Shown here: positions 1 through 8,996 of the stretch, one piece after another | How positions within the stretch are numbered: position 1 is the first letter of the stretch | Layout: every line of letters begins with the position of its first letter | Program-made: the position numbers and the translations under genes | Assembly: GCA_027306585.1 (NCBI GenBank) | Contig: DAHUZJ010000051.1 | Span: 1-64,000 of the forward strand | Direction of reading: 5' to 3' | Origin: Acidimicrobiaceae bacterium | GTDB lineage: Bacteria > Actinomycetota > Acidimicrobiia > Acidimicrobiales > RAAP-2 | DNA: 64,000 nucleotides | The notes under the pieces: generated by a model | The model's input: the letters and a program-made list of their open reading frames with translations, nothing else | Database searches by the model: none | Told to the model about the DNA's origin: nothing

Positions 1-444
1 CCGGCGGTCCGAGAGCGCCACCAGCTCGAGCACCCGGCGGATCCGCGCCTCGACCTCCGCGCCCGGGACCCGGTACAAGACGGCGTGGAAGCGCAGGTTC
101 TCCTCGGCCGTCAGCTGGTCGTCGAGCGTCTGCTCCTGGAACACGAGCCCGATGTGGCGCCGGACCGCCTTGGGCTGGCGGTCGACGTCGAAGCCGTCCA
201 CCGTCGCCGTGCCGCCCGTCGGTCGAGCCAGGGTGCAGAGCATCTTGACCGTGGTGCTCTTCCCGGCGCCGTTGGGCCCGAGGAGGGCGAAGATCTCGCC
301 GCGGCCGACGGCGAAGGAGATGTCCTTGACCGCCTCCACGTCGCCGTAGCGCTTGGCGAGGCGCGACACCTCCAGCGCCGGGCCGACTGGGGCAGCCGCA
401 CGGCCCGGCCCTGCGGGCAGAGAGGAGACCGACGTCGTCGTCAT
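1..444 (-). CDS. ABC transporter ATP-binding protein (DrrA-like), C-terminus runs off the left edge
   Basis: Reverse-strand translation from ATG at 444: MTTTSVSSLPAG...LEVSRLAKRYGDVEAVKDISFAVGRGEIFALLGPNGAGKSTTVKMLCTLARPTGGTATVDGFDV...IGLVFQEQTLDDQLTAEENL; Walker A GPNGAGKST and Q-loop. Confidence 0.9.
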   Translation of the reverse strand, partial: MTTTSVSSLPAGPGRAAAPVGPALEVSRLAKRYGDVEAVKDISFAVGRGEIFALLGPNGAGKSTTVKMLCTLARPTGGTATVDGFDVDRQPKAVRRHIGLVFQEQTLDDQLTAEENLRFHAVLYRVPGAEVEARIRRVLELVALSDRR

Positions 445-553
445 GCGTCCACGGTGCACCGGCAACCGCTCGGCCTCCAGGGCCGAACGTCCCCGACGGC
501 GCGCTTCGGTCCGGGCGCGGGCGGCTGGCGCTCGGGGCCGCCCGGGCCCAGGC

Positions 554-1363
554 TCACCCAGCGTCGGCCGCCGACCCGAGGAAGGGGGCGCCGCCGAAGG
601 CGAAGACGCCCCCGTCGCCGGCGACGAGCCAGTACCCGTCCTGCGACGGGGTGACGGCCATGCCGACCACGGGCTGGTTGAGCGGGAGCCCGCCCGTCGA
701 GCCGTAGAACGGGGCGGCGCCGAGCGTGAACACCCCGCCGTCGGCGCCTTCCATCCAGACGCCTTGGAAGTCGGACCGGGTACCCCAGTTCGCCACGGCC
801 ACGAACGGGGCATTGGGCGCCGTCGCCGAGATGTCCGCCCACCCCGAGGGCCAGCTCCCACTGCTGAAGCCGAACACGGTCAGGCTGCCTCCTGCCGTGA
901 TGAGCCAGTAGTGCGAGTCGTCCGGGAAGGCGCCGATCCCGACGACCCGGTCCTGCGGCGAGCTGGGGGGGCTCGCGCCGAGCGATCCCGAGAACACCGC
1001 GTCGCCGAAGGCGAACACCCCGCCGTCCGCCGCCGCCAGCCAGTAGCCCCGGCCGTCGGGCGTGGCGACGATGCCCACGATCGGGGCGTTCAGATGCGTG
1101 TTGGCCATCGACCCGTACGGAACCGAGTCGCCGAAGCGGGCGAAGACGAAGCCCTGCGCCGTGGCCAGCCAGTAGCCCTGGCCGTCGGCGGTCGACGCCA
1201 TGCCGACCACGCGGTCGCCGGGTGTGAGAACGGGCGCAACCGTTGCCTGGGCGGCGGGCGGTGCGTCCACCAAGCCGATGACCGGTGCAATGGCCAGTGC
1301 CATCGCCCCCAGCACTGCGAGCATGCGTGAGCGCACGGTGACACCTCCTGCACTCGGCGTCAC
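554..1363 (-). CDS. Secreted repeat protein with YWLVA / DGGVFAFG propeller-like repeats
   Basis: N-terminal signal-like hydrophobic segment, then repeats such as VVGMASTADGQGYWLATAQGFVFARFGDSVPYGS, IVGIVATPDGRGYWLAAADGGVFAFGDAVFSGS and VVGMAVTPSQDGYWLVAGDGGVFAFGGAPFLGS. Confidence 0.8.
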   Translation of the reverse strand: MTPSAGGVTVRSRMLAVLGAMALAIAPVIGLVDAPPAAQATVAPVLTPGDRVVGMASTADGQGYWLATAQGFVFARFGDSVPYGSMANTHLNAPIVGIVATPDGRGYWLAAADGGVFAFGDAVFSGSLGASPPSSPQDRVVGIGAFPDDSHYWLITAGGSLTVFGFSSGSWPSGWADISATAPNAPFVAVANWGTRSDFQGVWMEGADGGVFTLGAAPFYGSTGGLPLNQPVVGMAVTPSQDGYWLVAGDGGVFAFGGAPFLGSAADAG

Positions 1364-1470
1364 CGTGCATCGTCGGCCGCCGGTGGCCCTCGCGGTAGAG
1401 GCGAAGGTCGGACGTCCCCGGGATAGAGTCGGCGCGGGCGGTGTCGCCGTCGACGCGGGAGGCCGAAGCC

Positions 1471-1896
1471 GTGGAGATCGTCGGACAAGCTGCGGGCTCC
1501 CGAGGGGGCGCGGACGAACGACCTCTCGCCCTGATCACGCCGGGGGAACGCCGAGACGCCGACCCGACGCCCGGCATGGCCCGTGAGGAGGCGATCGCCG
1601 CCGATGGGTTGTGGGCGGGGCTCGTCCGCACCGAGGCGCACGCAGCGTCGGGATGGCACCACCACGGCGACTACGAGACCGCCATCTTCGTGGTGGACGG
1701 CGACGTGCGCTTGGAGTTCGGGGACGAGGGCCGGAAGGTGATCGACGCACGACCGGGTGACTTCATCCACGTGCCCAAGGGCGCCATCCACCGCGAGAGC
1801 AACCCGTCCACGGACGAGAGCCACATCGTCGTCGTCCGGGCGGGAAGCGGCCCGCCCACGGTCAACGTGGACGGGCCCGCCGGTCGGTCTCGCTGA
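1471..1896 (+). CDS. Cupin-domain protein
   Basis: GWHHHGDYETAIFVVDGDVRLEFGDEGRKVIDARPGDFIHVPKGAIHRESN cupin motifs; GTG at 1471 preceded by GGGAGG (ORF open from 1441). Confidence 0.8.
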   Translation: MEIVGQAAGSRGGADERPLALITPGERRDADPTPGMAREEAIAADGLWAGLVRTEAHAASGWHHHGDYETAIFVVDGDVRLEFGDEGRKVIDARPGDFIHVPKGAIHRESNPSTDESHIVVVRAGSGPPTVNVDGPAGRSR

Positions 1897-2015
1897 CGCC
1901 GGGCGCGCGCCCGGCCGGGGCCGCCCGTCCCCCGTGACCGCCTGAGGCGAGCCCCGGGTCGATCGGCCGGCGACCACCCGCCGCTCGCCACCCGTGCAAC
2001 CCCTGCCGCCGGGCG

Positions 2016-2054
2016 GGTGAGAGAAGTCTCACCTTCCGCTCACGTTCGGCTCAC
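2016..2054. promoter_or_regulatory. Palindrome GGTGAGA-gaag-TCTCACC plus CTCAC direct repeats at 11-bp spacing (PHO-box-like)
   Basis: GTGAG at 2017; CTCAC at 2028, 2039 and 2050; located 25 bp upstream of the GTG start at 2079. Confidence 0.5.
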
Positions 2055-2078
2055 GGCTGGGCCCCAGCCTTCCCCATC

Positions 2079-3266
2079 GTGATCGATGCCCACCCGACCT
2101 CGGCGCGACGCCGGGTCCTCCACTACTCCCATCACTCCACCGGTCTCGGGCACCTCGTCCGCTCGCTCGCCGTGGCCGGCGCCGTCGCCGATCGGTCGGA
2201 TGTCCTCTTCTGCAGCGGTGGACGCGTTCCCTCCGGCCTGACGATCCCGGCCGGGGTGCAGGTGGCCGCGTTGTCGCCGATCGGCACCGACGAGCGCGGC
2301 GAGCTGACCAGCCTCGACCCCGCGCTCACCTTGGACCAGGCATGGGAGCGACGGCACCGCCAACTCTTGCGCTGCTTCGACGAGCACGACCCGGACGTGG
2401 TGATCGTGGAGCTCTTCCCGTTCGGGCGCCGCAAGTTCGCCGGCGAGCTGCTCGCGCTCCTGGCGCGGGCCCGGCAAGGTCGTCGGCGCACCGTCGTGAG
2501 CAGCGTCCGTGACCTGCTGGTCGACGCCCACCCCGACAAGCAGCGCCACGACGACGAGGCGGCGGCTCGTCTCGACGCCTTCTTCGACGCCGTCATCGTC
2601 CACGGCGACCCGCGCTTCGCCCGCTTGGAGGAGACGTTCCACCCCTCCACCTCGTCGGCCGTGCCCGTGTACTACTCGGGGTTCGTCGCTCCGTCCGCGG
2701 CGGTCGTGGTTGGCCGGCGGCGGCCCTCCCAGGTCATCGTGTCCGCCGGTGGCGGGCTGACGGGCGGCCGCCTGCTCGCGGCGGCCATCGAGGCCCACCG
2801 ATCGATCCTCGAACCGATGGGTGCCACCACTCGGGTCGTCACCGGGCCGTTCCTTCCTGCCGAGTCGTACGCCGGGCTCGCCGAGCGTGCCGGCGCCGTC
2901 GACGGTGTGACCGTCGAACGGTTCGTGCCCGACCTGGCGTCGGCCATCGCCGAGTCCGCCGTGTCGGTGAGCCAGTGCGGCTACAACACCTCGATCGACC
3001 TGCTGCGCGCCGGCGTGCCGGCGGTCGTCGTGCCCTACGACGACGGCGGCGAGACCGAGCAGCGGGACCGGGCGCGCCGCCTGGCGTCGCTCGGCGTGGT
3101 GCAGCTCCTCCCGTCGGCGCAGCTCACGCCCGACTCCCTGGCGAACGCCGTCCTGGAAGCGATGGCCCGTCCCGCCCGTCCCGTCACCCTCGACCTCGAC
3201 GGCGCGTCGGCGACGGCGGCACTGCTGGCCTCGCTCGAGCACGCGCCGACGGCGGTGGCGCGTTGA
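2079..3266 (+). CDS. MurG-like (GT28-type) glycosyltransferase
   Basis: LHYSHHSTGLGHLVRSLAVAGAVA N-terminal motif; VSQCGYNTSIDLLRAGVPAVVVPYDDGGETEQRDRARRLASLGVVQLL nucleotide-sugar binding C-terminus. Confidence 0.8.
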   Translation: MIDAHPTSARRRVLHYSHHSTGLGHLVRSLAVAGAVADRSDVLFCSGGRVPSGLTIPAGVQVAALSPIGTDERGELTSLDPALTLDQAWERRHRQLLRCFDEHDPDVVIVELFPFGRRKFAGELLALLARARQGRRRTVVSSVRDLLVDAHPDKQRHDDEAAARLDAFFDAVIVHGDPRFARLEETFHPSTSSAVPVYYSGFVAPSAAVVVGRRRPSQVIVSAGGGLTGGRLLAAAIEAHRSILEPMGATTRVVTGPFLPAESYAGLAERAGAVDGVTVERFVPDLASAIAESAVSVSQCGYNTSIDLLRAGVPAVVVPYDDGGETEQRDRARRLASLGVVQLLPSAQLTPDSLANAVLEAMARPARPVTLDLDGASATAALLASLEHAPTAVAR

Positions 3267-3433
3267 GCGACGCCCGGGTGCGCACGGCGCCCTCGACCCC
3301 GCCGCCGAACCGGACCCAGGCCCTGCCTCCGAACGCAGGCCCTGCCTCCGACCCCCGTCCCGACCCGGACCCCGACCCCGACCACGACCAAGGGAGCCAT
3401 GCACATGACCGATCAGCCACCGAGGTGCTTGCC

Positions 3434-4390
3434 GTGAGGAAGGCCGTCGTCACCGGAGCCGCCGGGTTCATCGGCGCGCGCCTCTCCCATCGCCTCCTCG
3501 ACACCGGGTGGGAGGTCGTCGGCATCGACGCCTTCCTCGACACGTACGACCCGTCGGAGAAGCTGGCACGCGCCGCCAGCCTGGTCCCCAGGAAGGGGTT
3601 CACGCTGGCCACCGGCCATCTGAGCGAGCTGAGCCTGCCGCAGTGGCTCGACGGCGCAGAAGTCGTCTTCCACCTGGCCGGCCGCGCCGGGGTCCGGGCG
3701 AGCTTCGCGCTCGAGTCGCGCTATCGGCGGGACAACGTCGACTCGAGCGCCCGCCTCGCCGCCGCCGCGAAGCAGGTCCCTTCGGTGCGGCGCCTGGTGT
3801 ACGCCTCGTCGTCGTCGGTGTACGGCGACGCACCCCTGCCCTTCGCGGAGGACGCCGCCACCAGGCCCGTCTCGCCCTATGGCACGTCGAAGCTCGAAGC
3901 GGAGCGCATCTGCCTGGCCGTGTCGGGCGAGGAGCTCGAGGCGGTGGCCCTGCGGTACTTCACGGTCTACGGCCCGGGGCAACGCCCCGACATGGGCCTG
4001 CGCATCTTCGCCGAGGCCGCCTGGACCGGGCGCCCCATCACGGTCTTCGGCGACGGCACCCAGAGCCGTGACTTCACCTACGTCGACGACATCGTGGACG
4101 CCACCATCCGGGCGGCGTCCGCCCGCGTGGCCGGGCTGGCCATCAACGTGGGGGGCGGGTCGCGGGTGAACCTGCTCGAGGTCCTGGACCTGCTGCGACA
4201 GCTGACCGGGCGCCGGCTCGACGTGCGGCACGCCGACTTCGCCCGTGGCGACGTCCGCCACACCGCAGCCGACCTCTCCCGCGCTGCACAGTTGCTCGAC
4301 TTCCGCGCGACGACCGCCTTCGCCGACGGCTACGCGGCGGAGGTCGAGTGGGCACGGTCGGCCGTCGAGGATGCTCGGAGGTCGGCATGA
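3434..4390 (+). CDS. NAD-dependent epimerase/dehydratase (UDP-sugar epimerase family)
   Basis: VTGAAGFIGARL Rossmann motif; SSSSVYGDAPLPFAEDAATRPVSPYGTSKLEAE (YxxxK); C-terminal GDVRHTAADLSRAAQLLDF. In-frame TTG at 3263 is an alternative start. Confidence 0.88.
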   Translation: MRKAVVTGAAGFIGARLSHRLLDTGWEVVGIDAFLDTYDPSEKLARAASLVPRKGFTLATGHLSELSLPQWLDGAEVVFHLAGRAGVRASFALESRYRRDNVDSSARLAAAAKQVPSVRRLVYASSSSVYGDAPLPFAEDAATRPVSPYGTSKLEAERICLAVSGEELEAVALRYFTVYGPGQRPDMGLRIFAEAAWTGRPITVFGDGTQSRDFTYVDDIVDATIRAASARVAGLAINVGGGSRVNLLEVLDLLRQLTGRRLDVRHADFARGDVRHTAADLSRAAQLLDFRATTAFADGYAAEVEWARSAVEDARRSA

Positions 4391-5736
4391 CCGGACCCCT
4401 CAGCTTCGCCGGCGCCACCGGTCCGGCCGGCGCCCGCACTCCCGCCGCGGCGCGGGTGCGGAAGGTCATGCTGTACTCGCACGACACCTACGGTCTCGGG
4501 CACCTGCGGAGGAACCTGCGCATCGCCGGTCACCTGCTCGCCTCGGCGCCGGAGCTGCAGATCGTGCTCGTCTCCGGTTCGTCGGTGGCCGAGTACTTCC
4601 CCGCGCCGCCGGGGCTCACCGTCGTGAAGCTGCCGTCGGTCCGCAAGGTCGGTGCCGACCAGTACCGGCCGGTCAACGCCCGGCTCGACATCAGCCTCGT
4701 CCGGCGGACGCGAACGGCCATCATGGTCGACGCCGTCCGGCGGTTCCGGCCCGACGTCCTGCTCGTCGACCACTCGCCGGCCGGGATGAACGGAGAGCTG
4801 CTGGACGTCTTCACGGCCGTCCACGACCACTCGCCCTCGACGCGAGTGGCCCTGGGCCTCCGGGACATCCTCGACGATCCCGACACGGTCGTGCGCACCT
4901 GGACCGAGCAGGGCATCTACTCGCTGCTCGCCGACGTGTACGACCAGATCGTCGTGTACGGCTCGCGCGACGTGTTCGACGTCGGGCACCACTACCGGCT
5001 GCCCGCCACCGTGGCCGACCGGCTCGTCTACACCGGGTACCTCGCACCGGGGACGACCCGGCCGCGGCCGGACGCAGGCGGGACGGAGCCGACGGCGCCG
5101 TACCTGCTGGCCACCGCCGGCGGCGGCGGCGACGGTGTCGCCGTGCTGGCGGGCGCCATGGCCGCCGGGGCGACGCTCGGCATGCCGACGAAGGTGATCA
5201 CCGGACCGCTCATCGACGACGAAGCGTTCGACGCGCTGCGCGCCCAGGCCGACCGGACCGGCGGGGTCGAGCTGGTCAAGTTCCACCCCCAGCTCCACCG
5301 GGCCATGGCGGCGGCATCCGCCGTCATCACGATGGGTGGCTACAACAGCCTCTGCGAAGCGATCTCGGTGAGGGTGCCGACCGTCGTCGTCCCCCGGAGC
5401 CAGCCCCGGCTCGAGCAGACCATCCGGGCCGGCCTGTTCGCCGAGCGCGGGCTGGTCGCCACGGTGGCGGCCGGGCCGGACCTCGGGGCGCGGCTGGCCC
5501 GGGCCGTCCTGCACCGCGCGCCGGCGCCCCCCACGGAAGCGCTCATCGACCTCGGGGGGCTCGACCGCTTGCGCACCGCGTTGCTGGTGCCAGCGCCGGG
5601 TCGCGGAGCGGAGGGCCGCCCGAGCGGGGTCGGCGACCACGTGGCCACCGGGCGGGTGAGCGTCGCTCGTGTGGCTGGCACCGAGGGCGACGAGCGGCCC
5701 GCGCCGGACCGGCTCGCCGATCGGCTCCCGGCATGA
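4387..5736 (+). CDS. MurG-like (GT28-type) glycosyltransferase, second paralogue
   Basis: ATGA overlap with upstream stop; VMLYSHDTYGLGHLRRNLRIAGHLL; ITMGGYNSLCEAISVRVPTVVVPRSQPRLEQTIRAGLFAERGL. Confidence 0.82.
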   Translation: MTGPLSFAGATGPAGARTPAAARVRKVMLYSHDTYGLGHLRRNLRIAGHLLASAPELQIVLVSGSSVAEYFPAPPGLTVVKLPSVRKVGADQYRPVNARLDISLVRRTRTAIMVDAVRRFRPDVLLVDHSPAGMNGELLDVFTAVHDHSPSTRVALGLRDILDDPDTVVRTWTEQGIYSLLADVYDQIVVYGSRDVFDVGHHYRLPATVADRLVYTGYLAPGTTRPRPDAGGTEPTAPYLLATAGGGGDGVAVLAGAMAAGATLGMPTKVITGPLIDDEAFDALRAQADRTGGVELVKFHPQLHRAMAAASAVITMGGYNSLCEAISVRVPTVVVPRSQPRLEQTIRAGLFAERGLVATVAAGPDLGARLARAVLHRAPAPPTEALIDLGGLDRLRTALLVPAPGRGAEGRPSGVGDHVATGRVSVARVAGTEGDERPAPDRLADRLPA

Positions 5737-7067
5737 CGGCCCGGCGCGGACCCGGCACGACGGTCGGCTACCTCACCAAGCGGTTCCCGCGGCTGTCGGA
5801 GACCTTCATCCTCGACGAGATCCTCGGGCTCGAGCAGGCCGGGGTGCCGCTCCGACTGTTCGCGGTGGCCGACCCGATGGAGGCGGTCGTCCAACCCGAC
5901 GTCGCCCGGGTGGCGAGCCCGGTCACCTACCTGCGGGGACGGCGATGGTCCGACGCCCCCAAAGGAGCGGTCCGCACCCTCTGCGCCCACGTCCGCTTGG
6001 CAACGCGGCACCCCTCCCGGTACCGGAAGGCACTGGCCATGGCCCTCGCCGACCGGTCGCGGACGCACACCGTCCGACCGTTCCTCGACGCCGGGCGCCT
6101 CGCCGTCGAACTGCGACGGGCCCGGGCGGCACACCTGCACGCCGCCTTTGCCCACGGTCCCGCCACCACCGCTCGCTACGTGCACCACCTGACCGGGCTG
6201 CCGTTCAGCTTCGCCGCCCACGCCAAGGACCTCTACCTGTCCGACGCCGCCGAGCTGGTGGCCAAGGCGGTGGACGCCCGGTTCGTGCTCACCTGCTCGG
6301 CAGCGGCGGCCGAGGGCCTGTCCGAGCGGCTCGGCCCGGCGGGGGGCGCCATGCCCGGATCGGGGGCGCCCTCCTCGAAGGTGGTGCTCGCATACCACGG
6401 GGTGGACACCGGGCGCTTCCAGCCCGCGCCGGTCGCTGCGGGCGGCGACGGCCCGCTGCGGGTGCTCGCCGTCGGCCGCTTGGTGGCCAAGAAGGGCTAC
6501 CCGGTGCTCCTGCACGCCCTGCGGCTCCTGCTCGACAGCGGCCAGGAGGTGCATTGCCGGATCGTCGGCGGCGGCCCCGAGCACGCCGAGCTGGCGTCGC
6601 TGGCCGAGGACCTGGGCCTGGCCCGGCACGTCAGCTTCCTCGGCGCCCGCACCCATCAGGAGGTGGCCGAGGAGTACCGCCGCACCGACGTGTTCGTGCA
6701 GGCGAGCGTGGTCCTGGCCGACGGTGACCGCGACGGCGTCCCCAACGCCCTCCTCGAGGCCATGGCGAGCGGGCTCCCCGTGGTGGCCAGCGCCGTGTCG
6801 GGCATCCCCGAGGCGGTGGACGACGGGGCCAGCGGGCTGCTCGTGGCGCCAGGGGACGCCGGCGCCCTGGCACGGGCTCTCGCCCGTCTCGGCGAGGACC
6901 GGCGCCTGGTCGCGTCGCTCGGGTCCGGCGCCCGGCGCACCGTGGTCGAACGGTTCGACCGGCGCGTGTGCGCCCAGCAGCTGGCCCCGCACTTCTGGCC
7001 GGCGACCGCACCCGCGGGCCCTTCGGCCCCCGGGGCTCTCGCGAGCCCCCACGTGGTGCCTGCGTGA
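5733..7067 (+). CDS. Glycosyltransferase family 4 (group 1)
   Basis: ATGA overlap at 5733; VGYLTKRFPRLSETFILDEI; LRVLAVGRLVAKKGYPVLLHAL; GVPNALLEAMASGLPVVASAVSGIPEAVDDGASGLLV. Confidence 0.92.
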   Translation: MTARRGPGTTVGYLTKRFPRLSETFILDEILGLEQAGVPLRLFAVADPMEAVVQPDVARVASPVTYLRGRRWSDAPKGAVRTLCAHVRLATRHPSRYRKALAMALADRSRTHTVRPFLDAGRLAVELRRARAAHLHAAFAHGPATTARYVHHLTGLPFSFAAHAKDLYLSDAAELVAKAVDARFVLTCSAAAAEGLSERLGPAGGAMPGSGAPSSKVVLAYHGVDTGRFQPAPVAAGGDGPLRVLAVGRLVAKKGYPVLLHALRLLLDSGQEVHCRIVGGGPEHAELASLAEDLGLARHVSFLGARTHQEVAEEYRRTDVFVQASVVLADGDRDGVPNALLEAMASGLPVVASAVSGIPEAVDDGASGLLVAPGDAGALARALARLGEDRRLVASLGSGARRTVVERFDRRVCAQQLAPHFWPATAPAGPSAPGALASPHVVPA

Positions 7068-8974
7068 CCGGGCGCGACGCCCGTCGGGGAGTGCGGGAAG
7101 GCGGTGCCGACCGTCCGGCGTCCGTGCGCCGGTTCGCCTCGTACCTGCGACCGGTCAAGGGACTGGTCGCCGCCGGGCTGGTGGCCAGCCTGCTGCAGGC
7201 CGTCCTCCAGTGGATCGCGCCGTGGCCGCTCAAGATGATCTTCGACTCGGTGCTCGCCCACCACCCGGTCCCCGCCCTGTTCAACTGGCTGCCGGCCGAC
7301 CCCCAAGGAAGGCTCTTGGCGCTCAGCATCCTCACGGTGCAGATCGCCGTGGCGCTCGGTGGTGCCGGCTACCTGGCCAACTGGCTCGTGGCCCAGGCCG
7401 GCCAGCGGGTGGTGGCGGCGATCAGGGCCGACCTCTTCGAGCACCTCCAGCGCCAGTCGCTGGCCTTCCACCAGCGTCGCCAGACCGGCGACTTGATGAG
7501 CCGCCTCGACGGCGACACCCAGGACATCCAGAACCTGACCGTCGACGTGCTGCCCACGGTCCTCAACAACGCCGTGACCGTGGTCGGCTTCGTGGTGATC
7601 ATGCTCGCCGTCAACGTCTTCCTCGGCGCGGTGAGCCTGGTGATGGTGCCCGTCATGTTCTGGCTGGTCCGCCACTACCTGGGCCGGATCAAGCACGCCC
7701 AGCGGCAGGCGTTGCGGGCCCAGGGCGAGTCGGCCGGCGTCGCCCAGGAGGTCCTGTCGTCGCTGCTGGTCGTGCAGGCCTTCGGCAGCGAGCACCGCGA
7801 GAGCGAGCGGTTCGGGCAGGCCAACACCCGGCAGCTGGACGCCAGCCTCCGAGCGGTGGTGCTGCAGTCGGCGTTCACGCCGCTGGTCGCCTTGACGATG
7901 GCCGCCACCACCGCCGCCGTCGTGTTCCTCGGTGCCGAGTCGGTCCTCGCGGGCCACCTCACTCCGGGTGACGTGCTCGTGTTCTCGGCCTACCTGCGCG
8001 GCATGTACACGCCCGTCCGTCAGCTGGCCAAGCTGGGTGGCGTCGCCGGTCGCGGCCAGGCCGCGGCCGAGCGGGTGGCCGAGATGCTCGACGCCGACGA
8101 GGCCGTGCCGCAGCCGGTGCACCCGCGGCGGTTGCGGCGGGCAACCGGCCGGTTGACGCTCGACGGGGTTGGCTTCTCGTACCCGGGGCGCCCGGACGTC
8201 CTGCGAGGGATCGACCTCGAGATGCCGGCCGGGACGAAGCAGGCGCTCGTGGGGCGCTCGGGGTCGGGAAAGACGACCATCCTGCGAATGTTGCCGCGGC
8301 TCGTCGACCCCACCGAGGGCGCCGTCTTGCTGGACGGCGTCGACACCCGCCGGATCGACCTGGCCGACCTGCGCCGGCAGTTCGCGCTGGTGCCGCAGGA
8401 GCCGTACGTCTTCCGCGGGGCGGTCTGGCAGAACATCGCCTACGGCCAGCCTGCCCCGTCGCGCGCCGGCGCCATCCAGGCGGCACGTGCGGCGGGCGTG
8501 CACGACGTGATCGCCGGCCTCTCGGGCGGCTACGACGCCATGGTCGCCGAGCGAGGGGCGTCGCTCTCGGGCGGCCAACGCCAGTGCATCGCCCTGGCGC
8601 GGGCCGTGATGCGCGACGCCCCCATCCTGGTCCTCGACGAGCCCACCACCGGCCTGGACGTCGAGATCGAGTCGATCCTCATGGCGGCCCTCGAGCGCGT
8701 CACCGCCGGGCGGACCACGATCATGGTGAGCCATCAACTGAGCGCGGTGCGCGATGCGCACCAGATCGCAGTGCTCGAAGGCGGCCGGATCACCGAGCGG
8801 GGCACCCACCACCAGCTCGCCGGGACCGGCCGGACGTACGCCCGCCTGGACGCCCTGAGCGCGCGACCCTCCCCGTCCCCCACGGCCGCGACCTCCACCG
8901 GCCCGGCCTCGTCCAGTCCCGCTGCGGGCCCGGCCGCCGCGGGCTCCCTCACTCCCGCTGCGGCCCCCGCCTGA
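7064..8974 (+). CDS. ABC transporter, fused permease and ATP-binding protein (exporter/MsbA type)
   Basis: GTGA overlap at 7064; TM region followed by [48 protein letters not shown]. Confidence 0.93.
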   Translation: MTGRDARRGVREGGADRPASVRRFASYLRPVKGLVAAGLVASLLQAVLQWIAPWPLKMIFDSVLAHHPVPALFNWLPADPQGRLLALSILTVQIAVALGGAGYLANWLVAQAGQRVVAAIRADLFEHLQRQSLAFHQRRQTGDLMSRLDGDTQDIQNLTVDVLPTVLNNAVTVVGFVVIMLAVNVFLGAVSLVMVPVMFWLVRHYLGRIKHAQRQALRAQGESAGVAQEVLSSLLVVQAFGSEHRESERFGQANTRQLDASLRAVVLQSAFTPLVALTMAATTAAVVFLGAESVLAGHLTPGDVLVFSAYLRGMYTPVRQLAKLGGVAGRGQAAAERVAEMLDADEAVPQPVHPRRLRRATGRLTLDGVGFSYPGRPDVLRGIDLEMPAGTKQALVGRSGSGKTTILRMLPRLVDPTEGAVLLDGVDTRRIDLADLRRQFALVPQEPYVFRGAVWQNIAYGQPAPSRAGAIQAARAAGVHDVIAGLSGGYDAMVAERGASLSGGQRQCIALARAVMRDAPILVLDEPTTGLDVEIESILMAALERVTAGRTTIMVSHQLSAVRDAHQIAVLEGGRITERGTHHQLAGTGRTYARLDALSARPSPSPTAATSTGPASSSPAAGPAAAGSLTPAAAPA

Positions 8975-8996
8975 GCTCGACCCCCGAAGGAGAACC

